From Massilia soli (GTDB lineage: Bacteria > Pseudomonadota > Gammaproteobacteria > Burkholderiales > Burkholderiaceae_D), in NCBI RefSeq assembly GCF_016809835.1, contig NZ_JAFBIL020000010.1, positions 62,001 to 126,000 of the forward strand: 64,000 bases of DNA, given 5' to 3'. Within the stretch, counting starts at the first letter, position 1; every line of letters starts with the position of its first letter. Below, piece by piece: positions 1 to 11,556 of the stretch. The notes under the pieces were generated by a model. That model had not been told where the DNA came from and made no database searches. It worked only from the letters and a program-made list of their open reading frames with translations. The position numbers and the translations under genes were made by a program.

Positions 1-114
1 AATTGCGATTTCTGCGGCAAGCACTACGCGTTCGACAAGGTCGATTGCGCGCAACTGTTTGCCACCGACACCCCGGTCGAAACCTTGATCCCGGCCGGCG
101 ACATCAAGCACTGA
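1..114 (+). CDS. hslO: Hsp33 redox chaperone, C-terminal fragment
   Basis: This is the last 37 codons of a gene that begins left of the window. The reading frame opens NCDFCGKHYAFD and ends at TGA. The C-x-x-C pair (residues 2 and 5 of the fragment) followed by GK-Y-F matches the second half of the zinc-binding redox switch of Hsp33, which lies at the extreme C-terminus of that family. Hsp33 is a cytoplasmic holdase activated when its four zinc cysteines are oxidised and the zinc is released. Only the tail is visible, so the assignment rests on this motif and its terminal position. Confidence 0.8.
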   Translation, partial: NCDFCGKHYAFDKVDCAQLFATDTPVETLIPAGDIKH

Positions 115-160
115 GCCGCGCACGGCGACGGGATCGCCACCGTGCGCGCCTGCCCGCGCG

Positions 161-1183
161 TCACGGTTGCTTGATGTGCTGTTCAAAGAACCGGACCACG
201 CTGGCGTTCATCGCCTCATGGAAGGCGGCGCGATCGAACTTGCCCTGCTCCGCACAAAACTCCAGCTGGCGCGCCAGCACGGTGCACGGGGCCAGGAACG
301 ATAAGTGACCGGCGCCGGGAACGGAGTGGAACTCCACCCCGGCGCCGAGCCATTGTCGCAGCGGCCCGGCATTGCTTGCGTAGGGAACGCTGGCATCCTT
401 TTCCGCGCTCCATAACTGCACCGGTACCCGCACGCCGCCGCCCGTCGGCGACGCCAGCGCGAATCCGAAGCCTGGCGCCGCCACTACCGCCGCCTTGATG
501 CGCGGGTCCGCCACAAAATTTTGCTCCATGGCGGACGCGCCAACGGTCATCAACGGCGATCCTGCGCGGCGCAACACCTCGCAGGCAAACTCCGGCGACC
601 TGGCACAATGTGTCGGAACCATGCCCAAATCAGGTGTCGCGCCGACCGCGGTAAGTACCGTGAATCCGCCCATCGAGAATCCAAAGGCGCCGATGCGATC
701 AGGATCGATCCGGTCGTGGCCCGGCCAGCGCGCCAGCATATGGTCGACGGTCGCGCGCAACTGCCGGGTACGCCCACTGAAAAACGCTGCCGAGCCGACC
801 GCGCTCTGGTCCTCGTAGTTGTCGCCGCCATGCATTGGCGCGGCGACGATGTAGCCAGCGCTGGCCAGCGCCAGCGCCAGGTCGACATGGCCCATTGGCG
901 CGCCGCCGTTACCGTGCGAGATGATCACCAGCGGCAAGCCGCGCCCGGCAATCGCGGCGTCGCGCGCCACCGTCGCGAATGCAAAGCCGCTCACGGTTGG
1001 CCACGGGCGCGCATCGGTCGGATACCAGACGCCGATGACGAACGGTTTTCCATCCGCGCCGGTTGCACGGGTGGCCTGGAAACCCACCGGGCGCTCCGTC
1101 GTGAGCGCGGTCGAAAACACGAACACCCCCACGCCGGCGGCAAGAACCGCGATCGCGATGAGCAAGCGGCGAATCCATTTCAT
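161..1183 (-). CDS. membrane-anchored alpha/beta hydrolase (dienelactone hydrolase-like)
   Basis: A 340-residue protein whose N-terminal hydrophobic stretch (residues about 4-25) looks like a signal anchor or signal peptide. The alpha/beta hydrolase features are visible: oxyanion-region HGNGG near residue 90, nucleophile elbow GFSMGG with Ser170, a likely acid Asp263 in SAEKD, and His293 in GAGHLS. The start at 1183 was chosen over an in-frame ATG 33 nt upstream because GGAGG lies just before it and because it overlaps the kinase stop codon by four bases (ATGA), indicating translational coupling. Substrate is unknown. Being third in a response regulator/kinase operon, it may be the output of that system, which is inference. 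Confidence 0.75.
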   Translation of the reverse strand: MKWIRRLLIAIAVLAAGVGVFVFSTALTTERPVGFQATRATGADGKPFVIGVWYPTDARPWPTVSGFAFATVARDAAIAGRGLPLVIISHGNGGAPMGHVDLALALASAGYIVAAPMHGGDNYEDQSAVGSAAFFSGRTRQLRATVDHMLARWPGHDRIDPDRIGAFGFSMGGFTVLTAVGATPDLGMVPTHCARSPEFACEVLRRAGSPLMTVGASAMEQNFVADPRIKAAVVAAPGFGFALASPTGGGVRVPVQLWSAEKDASVPYASNAGPLRQWLGAGVEFHSVPGAGHLSFLAPCTVLARQLEFCAEQGKFDRAAFHEAMNASVVRFFEQHIKQP

Positions 1184-2574
1184 GATGCCTCCTTCAGTGA
1201 GAGAGCGGGTGTGCAAAGTTCGACAATAAACCGGCAGCCACGGCCACCGAGGCCGGTCTCAAGGCGCACCGTGCCATGCAGTCGCTTCACGGCCTGCGCG
1301 ACAATCGCCAGGCCAAGCCCGGAACCGGAGGCGTCATTTCCGGCGACACGGTAAAAACGCTCGAAAACCAGGGCCTGTTCGCTTGCCGCGATACCCGGGC
1401 CATCGTCGGCCACCGTCAGTACCAGCATGCCATGCCGCTCGCCCAGACCAACCACGATCTGCCCGCCGCGCTGCACATACCGCGACGCGTTGTCGAGCAG
1501 GTTCTGCACGATGGACTGGAAGGCGTGCGGCTCCAGCCGGTGCAGCAGCATGTCGGGCGCCTCGAGCGACAGGTCGATGTCCCTGCCCATGGCCGCGGGT
1601 GCGGCGACGGCCATCTCGTGCCGCAGCAGCTGGGCCACATCCACCGCGGCGGCGGCGGATGTCGCGGCGCTGTCGATGCGCGCGAGATCGAGCAGTTGCT
1701 GAACCAGGTGGGAAGCGCGCGCGATCGCATGTTCCAGGCGCCGCGCCGCCATGCGCCGTTCGTCGGGACCGGCGGCCATTTCCAGCACATGGACCTGGGC
1801 CGCGATCACGGCCATCGGCGTCCTCAGTTCGTGCGCCGCATCCTCGACGAAGGCATGTTCCCGCGCGATCTTGCTGCGCAGTTTGGCGAGCAGATGATCG
1901 AGGGCGTCGGCGACGGGCTTGAGCTCCGCGTACCTGGCGTCGCAGCCTAGCGGTGAAAGATCGTCCGGCCCGCGCGCGGCGATGGTATCGGACAAGCGGC
2001 GCAGCGGGCGCAGGCCGCGCGCGACGGCAAGCCACACCGGCAGCAGCACGAATGGAAACGCGATGAAAATCGACATCGCCAGGTTGCTGCCCAAACGCGC
2101 CAGCAACCAGCCGCTATCCAGGCGCGGTTGGCCAATCAGCACTATCCAGCGCGCCGTGTCGCCACGGAACACGTGGTAGCGTTCACCATTCACGGTCTGC
2201 TCGGTGAACCTCCCTGCAACCCCGCGCAGGCTGGCCGCGCCGCCTTCGGGCGACATGTACAGGCGCCGCCCCTGCCGGTCTTCCAGCTGCAGCAGGAAGT
2301 AGCCCGGCACGCCTTCGTGGCGCAGGCCGGTATTGAAGAAATCGGAATAGATCGCGATGGCGGCGCGCGCCTGGTCCGGCTGGTCGAATTTCGCCAGCGC
2401 GGTGGTCACGATTTCGCCGCGGATGCGCTGCGCGCGATCGATGGTGGCTTGCCCGGTCTCCTGCCAATAGTAAAAACTAACCAGGACCACCCAGACCGCG
2501 CCGAACGCCATCAGCAGCGTCAGCACCAGCCGCCGCGCCAGCGTCGGGCGCACAAGATCAGCGAACGGCATCAT
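1180..2574 (-). CDS. sensor histidine kinase, EnvZ/QseC-like
   Basis: A 464-residue inner-membrane kinase. Two membrane segments (about residues 13-36 and 163-186) enclose a periplasmic domain of roughly 125 residues. A HAMP-like linker and dimerisation domain follow, with H-box HELRTP (phospho-acceptor His248), N-box NLLDNAS (about 358-364), G1 DDGPG (about 390) and G2 GSGLGLAI (about 417-424). The start ATG overlaps the regulator stop by ATGA, so the pair is translationally coupled. An open frame in the same register continues upstream through the regulator gene, but that part has no kinase character. The signal sensed cannot be read from the sequence. Confidence 0.88.
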   Translation of the reverse strand: MMPFADLVRPTLARRLVLTLLMAFGAVWVVLVSFYYWQETGQATIDRAQRIRGEIVTTALAKFDQPDQARAAIAIYSDFFNTGLRHEGVPGYFLLQLEDRQGRRLYMSPEGGAASLRGVAGRFTEQTVNGERYHVFRGDTARWIVLIGQPRLDSGWLLARLGSNLAMSIFIAFPFVLLPVWLAVARGLRPLRRLSDTIAARGPDDLSPLGCDARYAELKPVADALDHLLAKLRSKIAREHAFVEDAAHELRTPMAVIAAQVHVLEMAAGPDERRMAARRLEHAIARASHLVQQLLDLARIDSAATSAAAAVDVAQLLRHEMAVAAPAAMGRDIDLSLEAPDMLLHRLEPHAFQSIVQNLLDNASRYVQRGGQIVVGLGERHGMLVLTVADDGPGIAASEQALVFERFYRVAGNDASGSGLGLAIVAQAVKRLHGTVRLETGLGGRGCRFIVELCTPALSLKEAS

Positions 2575-3227
2575 GCGTCGAGCATGTAGCCGACACCGCG
2601 CACGGTGCGGATGCGTTCGGCGCCGATCTTGCGCCGCAGGTTCGAGACGTGCACCTCGAGCGCGCTGAAGTCGAGTGCATCGCCCAGCGGCTCCATGCGC
2701 TGGGCCAGCACACCCTTTGGTACAACCACGCCTGGCTCGCGCGCCAATTCCAGCATCAGGTGGAATTCGCGCGGCGATAGATCCAGCGCCTCGCCGTCGA
2801 GCCTCGCTGTGTAGCTTCGCGGCTCGATCTGCAGGTCGCCGATGCGCCACAACTGGCTGGCCTGCTGCGCCGAGCGTCGCAATACCGCGCGCAGGCGCGA
2901 CACCAGTTCGGCCATGGCAAACGGCTTGATGATGAAATCGTCCGCGCCACCGTCCAGCCCCGAGAGCCGGTCGTCCAGTGCGGAGCGCGCGGTAATCATG
3001 ATGATCGGCAGGGCCAGTCCGCTGGCGCGCCAACGTTTGAGCAGGTCGAGGCCACTGCCGTCGGGCAGCGAAATGTCGAGCAGCGCGCAATCGTAGGGCA
3101 GATCGACCGCCAGGGTCGGCGCGTCGGCGATACGGCGCAGCCATGCGCTGGTGATGCCGTCCGCCTTCAGCGCCTGCTGGAGTGCGAAGCCAAGGTCAAG
3201 GTCGTCTTCAATGATCAGGATGTGCAT
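2571..3227 (-). CDS. OmpR-family response regulator
   Basis: A 218-residue two-domain regulator. The receiver domain (about 1-118) has the acidic pocket EDD (residues 7-9), phospho-acceptor Asp51 in LLDISLP and conserved Lys101 in IKPF. The C-terminal winged helix of the OmpR/PhoB type (about 125-218) ends in the usual RTVRGVGYML hairpin. It is the first gene of the operon with the kinase and hydrolase and should be the DNA-binding partner of that kinase. A TATAAT ends 6 nt before the ATG and no Shine-Dalgarno is visible, so translation may begin from a leaderless transcript. Confidence 0.9.
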   Translation of the reverse strand: MHILIIEDDLDLGFALQQALKADGITSAWLRRIADAPTLAVDLPYDCALLDISLPDGSGLDLLKRWRASGLALPIIMITARSALDDRLSGLDGGADDFIIKPFAMAELVSRLRAVLRRSAQQASQLWRIGDLQIEPRSYTARLDGEALDLSPREFHLMLELAREPGVVVPKGVLAQRMEPLGDALDFSALEVHVSNLRRKIGAERIRTVRGVGYMLDA

Positions 3228-3233
3228 GCAAAG

Positions 3234-3239
3234 ATTATA
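3234..3239 (-). promoter_or_regulatory. -10 box of the regulator/kinase operon
   Basis: A perfect TATAAT reads leftward and is followed by CTTTGC and then the regulator ATG at 3227. With the usual 6-8 nt between -10 and transcription start, the transcript would begin at or next to the start codon. No good -35 hexamer is present; GCTTTG lies at the 17-bp position. Confidence 0.55.
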
Positions 3240-3319
3240 TCGTCGCCAACCTTCGGCAAAGCCAAAGGCGGTAATATGGACGAGACCTTAAAACCGAAAA
3301 ACCAACAGGAGACCCCGCG

Positions 3320-3979
3320 ATGTCGTTAGCGCTATACGGCCATCCCTTTTCTTCGTACACCCAGAAAGTGCTCATCGCGCTATATGAGAACGGCCTGCCG
3401 TTCGAGTTCCGTTGTATCGGGCCGGATACGCCGCAGCATGCGCAGGCATGGCTGCAGCGCTGGCCGCTGCGCAAGTTTCCGGTCCTTGTGGACGGCGAGC
3501 GCGACGTGGCCGAGACCAGCATCATCATCGAGTATCTGCAGCTCGCCCATCCGGGAACGGTATCGCTGCTGCCCGAAAACCCGGTGGCCGCGCTGGACGT
3601 CCGCTTCCTCGACCGTTTCTTCGACCTGCACGTGATGAGCCCTGTCCAGCACGCCGTCGGCGCTGCAATCACCGGCGACCCGGTGAAACGGGCCGAGGGC
3701 ATGGTGTTCGCACAGGAAAAGCTCGAACTGGCCTATGCATGGCTGGAGCATGAACTTGCTGGGAGGAACTGGGCAACTGGCGGGGAGTTCACGCTGGCCG
3801 ACTGCGCCGCGGCCCCTTCCCTGTTCTACGCCGACTGGACTGTGCCGATCCCCGACGCGTATCCGGTACTGCGCGCCTACCGGGCGCGTTTGCTGGCGCG
3901 TCCGTCGTTCGCCCGGGCAGTCGAGGAAGCCCGGCCGTACCGGCATTTGTTCCCGCTGGGGGCCCCAGACCAGGATTAA
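3320..3979 (+). CDS. glutathione S-transferase family protein
   Basis: A 219-residue cytoplasmic protein with GST architecture. The N-terminal thioredoxin-like domain (about 1-80) contains HPFSSYTQKV near the glutathione site, the cis-proline segment KFPVLVDG (about 53-60) and ETSIIIEYL (about 66-74), the usual gamma-glutamyl binding Glu-Ser/Thr turn. The C-terminal helical domain contains FTLADCAAAPSLF, matching the N-capping-box region of GSTs. ATG 3320 follows CAGGAG. It diverges from the two-component operon across about 90 bp. Substrate is unknown; maleylacetoacetate isomerase-like or detoxification roles are possible. Confidence 0.85.
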   Translation: MSLALYGHPFSSYTQKVLIALYENGLPFEFRCIGPDTPQHAQAWLQRWPLRKFPVLVDGERDVAETSIIIEYLQLAHPGTVSLLPENPVAALDVRFLDRFFDLHVMSPVQHAVGAAITGDPVKRAEGMVFAQEKLELAYAWLEHELAGRNWATGGEFTLADCAAAPSLFYADWTVPIPDAYPVLRAYRARLLARPSFARAVEEARPYRHLFPLGAPDQD

Positions 3980-3999
3980 TCGGTTTTTTTCGCGAATCC

Positions 4000-4026
4000 T
4001 GTCACAAGCCGGCCGGCATGCACGTC
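4000..4026 (+). promoter_or_regulatory. ECF41-type sigma promoter
   Basis: TGTCACA (4000-4006), a 16-bp spacer and CGTC (4023-4026) lie 56 bp upstream of the carboxymuconolactone decarboxylase gene. As I recall the ECF41 literature, this is the target motif those sigma factors recognise in front of their neighbouring partner gene. An ECF41 sigma gene lies immediately downstream in the same unit, so autoregulation is likely. Confidence 0.65.
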
Positions 4027-4081
4027 TTACAGGTATGGAGGGCACAAGGGGTGCCGCTCCGCCCTGATTGAAAGGCCCACC

Positions 4082-4546
4082 ATGTCGCACGTCGCTCGCA
4101 TTCCCTTCTTCACCCTCGCTCCGGCCAACCTGAAGGCCATGATCAACCTGTCCACATCGGTCAAGAAAAGCTCGATCGGCGAACCGCTGGTCGAACTGCT
4201 CAACCTGCGCGTTTCGCAAATCAATGGCTGCGGCGTGTGCGTCGACATGCACTGGCGGGAATTGATCAAGCAAGGCGCGCAGCCGCGCCACCTGAACGCC
4301 CTGCCGGGCTGGCGCGAAGCCCCGTTCTTCAGCCCGCGCGAACGCGCCGCCCTGGGCTGGGCCGAAGCCGTCAACGCCCTGCCGCATCGCGACGACACCG
4401 ACGCGGCCTACACCGAACTGGCGCAGCACTTCGACCCGACCGAGGTCGCTGAACTGAGCTACGCGGTAGCCGTCATCAAGGGTTGGAACCTGCTGAACCT
4501 CAGCCTGCGCAACCAGATCCCTGAAGTGCCGGCGCCGGGCTTTTAA
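4082..4546 (+). CDS. carboxymuconolactone decarboxylase / AhpD-like protein
   Basis: A 154-residue cytoplasmic protein of the AhpD-like superfamily. The diagnostic C-x-x-C-x3-H is present as Cys50-Gly-Val-Cys53 with His57, the redox-active disulfide and proton-relay histidine of alkylhydroperoxidase-type members. This suggests peroxidase or disulfide reductase activity rather than true decarboxylation. It ends 25 bp before the ECF41 sigma factor start and has the ECF41-type promoter upstream. A carboxymuconolactone decarboxylase, oxidoreductase or epimerase beside the sigma gene is the known hallmark of ECF41 loci. The physiological substrate is unknown. Confidence 0.85.
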   Translation: MSHVARIPFFTLAPANLKAMINLSTSVKKSSIGEPLVELLNLRVSQINGCGVCVDMHWRELIKQGAQPRHLNALPGWREAPFFSPRERAALGWAEAVNALPHRDDTDAAYTELAQHFDPTEVAELSYAVAVIKGWNLLNLSLRNQIPEVPAPGF

Positions 4547-4571
4547 ACGCATGGGGTTACACTGCCTGATC

Positions 4572-5459
4572 ATGACCGAGCACAATCACGCCGACCCGCT
4601 TACCGCGTTCGCCGCCCTGCGTCCGCGCCTGTTTTCGATCGCGTACCGGATGCTCGGCATGCGCGCCGACGCCGAGGACGTGGTGCAGGATGCCTGGCTG
4701 CGCTGGGATGGCGCGGAGCATGCCGCGATCCAGTCGGCCGAAGCGTGGCTGGTGACGGCGACAACGCGCCTTGCGCTCGACCGCCTGCGCACCCGCAAGT
4801 CGGAGCGCGAATCCTACAGCGGCTGGTGGCTGCCGGAGCCGCTGGTGGAGCTGGACGAGCGCACGCCGGAGAGCGCGGCCGAACTGGCGAGCGACGTGTC
4901 GGTGGCGTTCATGTGGGTGCTGGAGCGGCTGGCGCCGGAAGAACGCGCCGCCTTCCTGATGCGCCAGGTGTTCGACCAGGATTACGCCGACATCGCGGCC
5001 ATGCTGGGTAAATCCGAAGCGAGCTGCCGCCAGCTGGTGCATCGGGCGCAGGCGCGGGTGCAACAGGAACGGCCACGCTTCGAGGTACCGAAGGATTCGC
5101 ACCGCGACCTGCTGGCGAAGTTCATGCTGGCCGCGGGCGACGGCAACCGGGCGGCGATGAAGGCGATGATGTCGGACGACGTGCAACTGGTGGCCGACGG
5201 CGGCGGCAAGGTCAACTCGTTCCGGCATATCCTGCACGGTGCCGGCCGGGTCGCTGGCGTGTACTGGTCACTGGAACACCAGAACCCGTTGCAAGTCGAT
5301 TACCGCACGGCGCTGATCAACGGCGAGCCAGGCCTGCTGCGCTATGTCGGCGGAAAAATCGAATCGGCACAATCGTTCATCATCGAGGACGGGCTGATTT
5401 CCGCCGTCTTCATCATGCGCAATCCGGACAAGCTGACCACAGTTCCGCAAACGCTCTGA
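4572..5459 (+). CDS. ECF41-group RNA polymerase sigma factor (SigJ-like)
   Basis: A 295-residue sigma factor, about 100 residues longer than a minimal ECF sigma because of a fused C-terminal SnoaL-like domain. Sigma-2 (about 12-75) carries RMLGMRADAEDVVQDAWLR. Sigma-4 (about 105-165) has the helix-turn-helix DYADIAAMLGKSEASCRQLV. Three ECF41 signatures are seen: WLPEPL (86-91) in the linker, DGGGK (209-213) and NPDKL (284-288) in the extension. In the family the extension acts as a built-in activator/inhibitor in place of an anti-sigma factor. I chose ATG 4572 over ATG 4551 because sigma-2 begins soon after it and a TACACT ends 8 nt upstream, compatible with a leaderless message. Confidence 0.9.
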   Translation: MTEHNHADPLTAFAALRPRLFSIAYRMLGMRADAEDVVQDAWLRWDGAEHAAIQSAEAWLVTATTRLALDRLRTRKSERESYSGWWLPEPLVELDERTPESAAELASDVSVAFMWVLERLAPEERAAFLMRQVFDQDYADIAAMLGKSEASCRQLVHRAQARVQQERPRFEVPKDSHRDLLAKFMLAAGDGNRAAMKAMMSDDVQLVADGGGKVNSFRHILHGAGRVAGVYWSLEHQNPLQVDYRTALINGEPGLLRYVGGKIESAQSFIIEDGLISAVFIMRNPDKLTTVPQTL

Positions 5460-5490
5460 TTGACGTGGACCCTGGAGGATGTGCCACAAT
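5460..5490 (+). promoter_or_regulatory. possible sigma-70 promoter for the Nudix gene
   Basis: TTGACG (5460-5465) and CACAAT (5485-5490) are separated by 19 bp, which is long but tolerable. Transcription from here would start near 5497, excluding the ATG at 5479 and supporting ATG 5518 as the Nudix start. Confidence 0.35.
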
Positions 5491-5517
5491 CGTATTTTTC
5501 AGACCCACGCTCCCGAG

Positions 5518-5940
5518 ATGACACTTCCAGTTTCATGCGGCACCCTCATCGTCAACGGCGCAGGCCAGCTGTTGCTGTGCCACGTCACCGGCACCGCGAA
5601 GTGGGATATCCCGAAAGGGATGCAGGATCCCGGCGAGACGCCGATCGAAACAGCGATGCGCGAGCTGAAGGAAGAAGCCGGACTGGTGTTCGAGGAAACC
5701 GAATTTACCGACCTCGGATGTTTCGACTACCGCAAGGACAAGCGCCTTCACCTGTTTCTGGTTCGCGCGCCGGCTGACCTGGACTGCCTCGATCATCTCG
5801 AATGCACCAGCTTCTTCCCGCACCAGTTCACCGGCAAGCCGACACCGGAAGCCGATGGCTTCCGTTGGGCATCGCGCGATGAAGTGGCCAGGCTATGCTG
5901 GCCACGGATGGCCGAACGCCTGGCCACGCTGGACTGGTAA
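5518..5940 (+). CDS. Nudix hydrolase
   Basis: A 140-residue single-domain pyrophosphohydrolase. The Nudix box is complete: Gly34, Glu40, then REL-x-EE-x-GL at residues 48-56, the metal-binding helix of the family. The domain fills the protein, so this is a minimal Nudix enzyme with no targeting sequence. Substrate cannot be inferred; nucleotide sanitation or diadenosine polyphosphate cleavage are typical. An upstream ATG at 5479 sits directly on a GGAGG with no spacing, and a possible promoter overlaps it, so ATG 5518 is preferred although its own ribosome site is weak. Confidence 0.82.
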   Translation: MTLPVSCGTLIVNGAGQLLLCHVTGTAKWDIPKGMQDPGETPIETAMRELKEEAGLVFEETEFTDLGCFDYRKDKRLHLFLVRAPADLDCLDHLECTSFFPHQFTGKPTPEADGFRWASRDEVARLCWPRMAERLATLDW

Positions 5941-5944
5941 CCCA

Positions 5945-5975
5945 TAAAAAAAGCAGCCCCTCGCGGGACTGCTTT
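5945..5975 (-). terminator. intrinsic terminator of the RcnB-like gene
   Basis: Reading leftward, AGCAGTCCC-gcga-GGGGCTGCT forms a 9-bp stem with one G-T pair and is followed by a run of seven T. It lies 21 bp past the RcnB-like stop. The opposite strand ends in only TTT, so termination of the Nudix gene here would be weaker. Confidence 0.8.
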
Positions 5976-5995
5976 CGTTGGCAGCAGATGATGCA

Positions 5996-6463
5996 TCAAT
6001 TATTCAGCAATACCTGAGCAATCAAACCGGTGGCCAGCGCTACCAGCGCATAGTCATTGCCTGCCTGGACCCAGTGATAACCGCGCGGCGGCGCATACAG
6101 GCGGCGCTGGCGCCAGTCGTTGACCACATAGCGCGAACCGCGGTACTCGTGTGCCATGTATCCGCCGCGATAGACCCGGTAGTTCGAGCCGGTGGTGTAA
6201 TGGCGGCGCTGGACACTGCGGCGGCCGTCGTAGCGGTCAGTGCGGTCGTAGCGGTCATTGCGGTCGTAACGGCCATCATTGCCGTAGTGCGCACGCTGGT
6301 TGCTGTCATAACGCTCGCCGCGATAGCGGTTGTCGTTGCGGTCGCCCTGCTCGTATCGGCCGTGACGGTCGTTGCGGTTATCGCGCTCGTACGATTGCGC
6401 GAGCGCCGCGCCGGAAGTAAAGGTAGCTGCAATTGCGGCAAAGATGAGGGCTTTCGTATTCAT
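5996..6463 (-). CDS. RcnB-like periplasmic protein with Asp/Arg/Tyr repeats
   Basis: A 155-residue secreted protein. A signal peptide with cleavage after ALA at about residue 22 is followed by an extremely hydrophilic region (about 24-85) dominated by R, D, N and Y. This includes YDRNDRYDRTDRYD-type short repeats, also visible as repeated DNA at about 6225-6280. The C-terminal part (about 110-155) contains WRQRRLYAPPRGYHWVQ and a terminal hydrophobic helix-like tail, typical of RcnB-family proteins. E. coli RcnB modulates nickel/cobalt efflux; here no metal transporter is adjacent, so the role is open. Start ATG 6463 has AGGAG upstream. Confidence 0.75.
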   Translation of the reverse strand: MNTKALIFAAIAATFTSGAALAQSYERDNRNDRHGRYEQGDRNDNRYRGERYDSNQRAHYGNDGRYDRNDRYDRTDRYDGRRSVQRRHYTTGSNYRVYRGGYMAHEYRGSRYVVNDWRQRRLYAPPRGYHWVQAGNDYALVALATGLIAQVLLNN

Positions 6464-7012
6464 GTGAGCTCCTGAGTGAAGTGAAACCAGTTGTCTGCCT
6501 GGGCTCCTGCAAAAACATCCTCTGCGGGAGATGAGCTAGTACAGTTCCTTCGCCCATGAATCCATTAAACCCCATCCAAATGTACAGTTCTACCGTTTAC
6601 CAGTAAGAAGTGTTACGCGAGGTATCAGCGGAGAGAGGTCAACCTCAGAGGAAAAAGGTGATGTTGACGTTAAGTGTGGAATTCATTCTTCCTTCCCGCG
6701 CAGGCGCACTGGTGTCCGGAATATTCTTGTTGACAGTCCGATTGCATCAATCGGGTTCGGGGCGCTCACAGAAATCACGACATTGAGACTAGAAATGCAA
6801 GACCTAACGTCGCCCCTGCGAAGGCAGGGGTCCATGCTCGGCACGATTTGTATGGACCCCTGCCTGCGCAGGGGCGACGTTGCAGGCGGGAATCCATACT
6901 CAAGCCGGGTAGCCGACCGGCGTCTCGCGTTTACAGCCGGTATGGGTGCCCGCCTGAGCGGGCACGACGTGACGGCGTCCACTCCGCTGTCCACATGTAA
7001 CGGTGACATGGC
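6464..7012. other. non-coding interval with palindromic repeats
   Basis: About 550 bp separates the RcnB-like gene from the ftsB terminator. I see no credible gene. It contains a small GAGGT-ca-ACCTC palindrome near 6635-6646, the large inverted repeat at 6806-6881 and another short palindrome (GTGCCCGCCTGAGCGGGCAC) near 6945-6964. Short open frames here read SPLRRQGS and CLRRGDV, the typical translation of such repeats, and are not believed. Confidence 0.7.
6806..6881. repeat. 30-bp inverted repeat, REP-like
   Basis: Arms 6806-6835 and 6852-6881 are complementary except at one position, with a 16-bp loop. Each arm contains an internal small palindrome (cccctgc...gcagggg), so the element is nested. 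This form (cgtcgcccctgcg-aggcaggggtccat) looks like a dispersed intergenic palindrome rather than a simple terminator, because no T-run follows. Confidence 0.8.
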
Positions 7013-7050
7013 GAAAAAAAACCGCGCCGTATTTACGGTGCGGTTTTTTC
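7013..7050 (-). terminator. intrinsic terminator of the pyrG-kdsA-eno-ftsB operon
   Basis: ACCGCGCCGT-attt-ACGGTGCGGT forms a 10-bp stem with one G-T pair, flanked by an A-run on the left and a T-run on the right. It lies 18 bp beyond the ftsB stop and could act in both directions. Confidence 0.85.
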
Positions 7051-7067
7051 TGGTGTGGCCCTGACGT

Positions 7068-7412
7068 TCAATGCGTCGGCTTCTCGCCTTTCGGCGCCGG
7101 CGGAGGCGGTGGCGGCGTGGCCGATTCGACCGGCTTGCCGTTCTTGCCGAGCACCTGCACGAAGATCTCGTTCTGCTTGATCATGCCCAGCTCGAAACGC
7201 GCGCGCTCCTCGACCGCCCCGGTACCGGTCTTCAGGTCAACGACCTCCGATTCCAGCTTGGCGTTGCGCGCCTTGCGGTCCGCCGCGCTTTGCTGCGCGT
7301 CGGCGACCTGGCTTTCCAGGTCGTACACGCGCAGCCAGCCGCCCTTGCCCAGCCAAAGCGGGTACTGGATCAACAGCAGCAGTGCTGCGAGTGCGAGCGT
7401 AATCAGGCGCAT
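7068..7412 (-). CDS. ftsB: cell division protein FtsB
   Basis: A 114-residue bitopic inner-membrane protein of the divisome that bridges FtsL and FtsQ. The N-terminal membrane helix (about 3-18) is followed by W-G-KGG and a coiled coil (about 28-65) rich in A, E, K and L. The short conserved segment [16 protein letters not shown] then matches FtsB, and a variable proline-rich tail ([13 protein letters not shown]) ends the protein. Start ATG 7412 is preferred over a TTG one codon upstream. It is the last gene of the pyrG-kdsA-eno unit, an order common in proteobacteria. Confidence 0.9.
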   Translation of the reverse strand: MRLITLALAALLLLIQYPLWLGKGGWLRVYDLESQVADAQQSAADRKARNAKLESEVVDLKTGTGAVEERARFELGMIKQNEIFVQVLGKNGKPVESATPPPPPPAPKGEKPTH

Positions 7413-7431
7413 CAAGCGTCCGGCCTTAGTG

Positions 7432-8718
<1,287 letters not shown>

Positions 8719-8802
8719 TCAGTCTCCGGAAAGGTAAAAAATTCGTCGCGTGCAAAAGCCGAACGCCCACATGGGGCGCTCGGGTGCAGGGTGTTATTTA
8801 CA

Positions 8803-11386
<2,584 letters not shown>

Positions 11387-11556
11387 CCCTAAACCGGCTG
11401 ATACTGCCGCAGGACAAGGCAAAAATCCTCAACTCCCGGGCTGGTGAACCTGCGCCCGCCATGCACCGTGAATGGCATGCGGTTAGTTTGACCAAAAGGC
11501 TGGCTCGCTGTAACGGGAGGTTATATGATCGTGCACCTTTGTCAATGAGAGTTGCC

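Noticed and set aside
1180-3144. Fusion-like frame joining an upstream stretch to the histidine kinase
   Set aside because: The upstream 190 codons are antisense-phase translation of the response regulator region. The ATGA start at 2574 explains the kinase.
6225-6280. Possible CRISPR-like short repeats
   Set aside because: The repeats are in frame inside the RcnB-like gene and are too short and unspaced for a CRISPR array.
6683-7064. Small reading frames on both strands in the rcnB/ftsB gap
   Set aside because: They translate the palindromic repeats (SPLRRQGS, CLRRGDV) and have no ribosome sites or conserved sequence.
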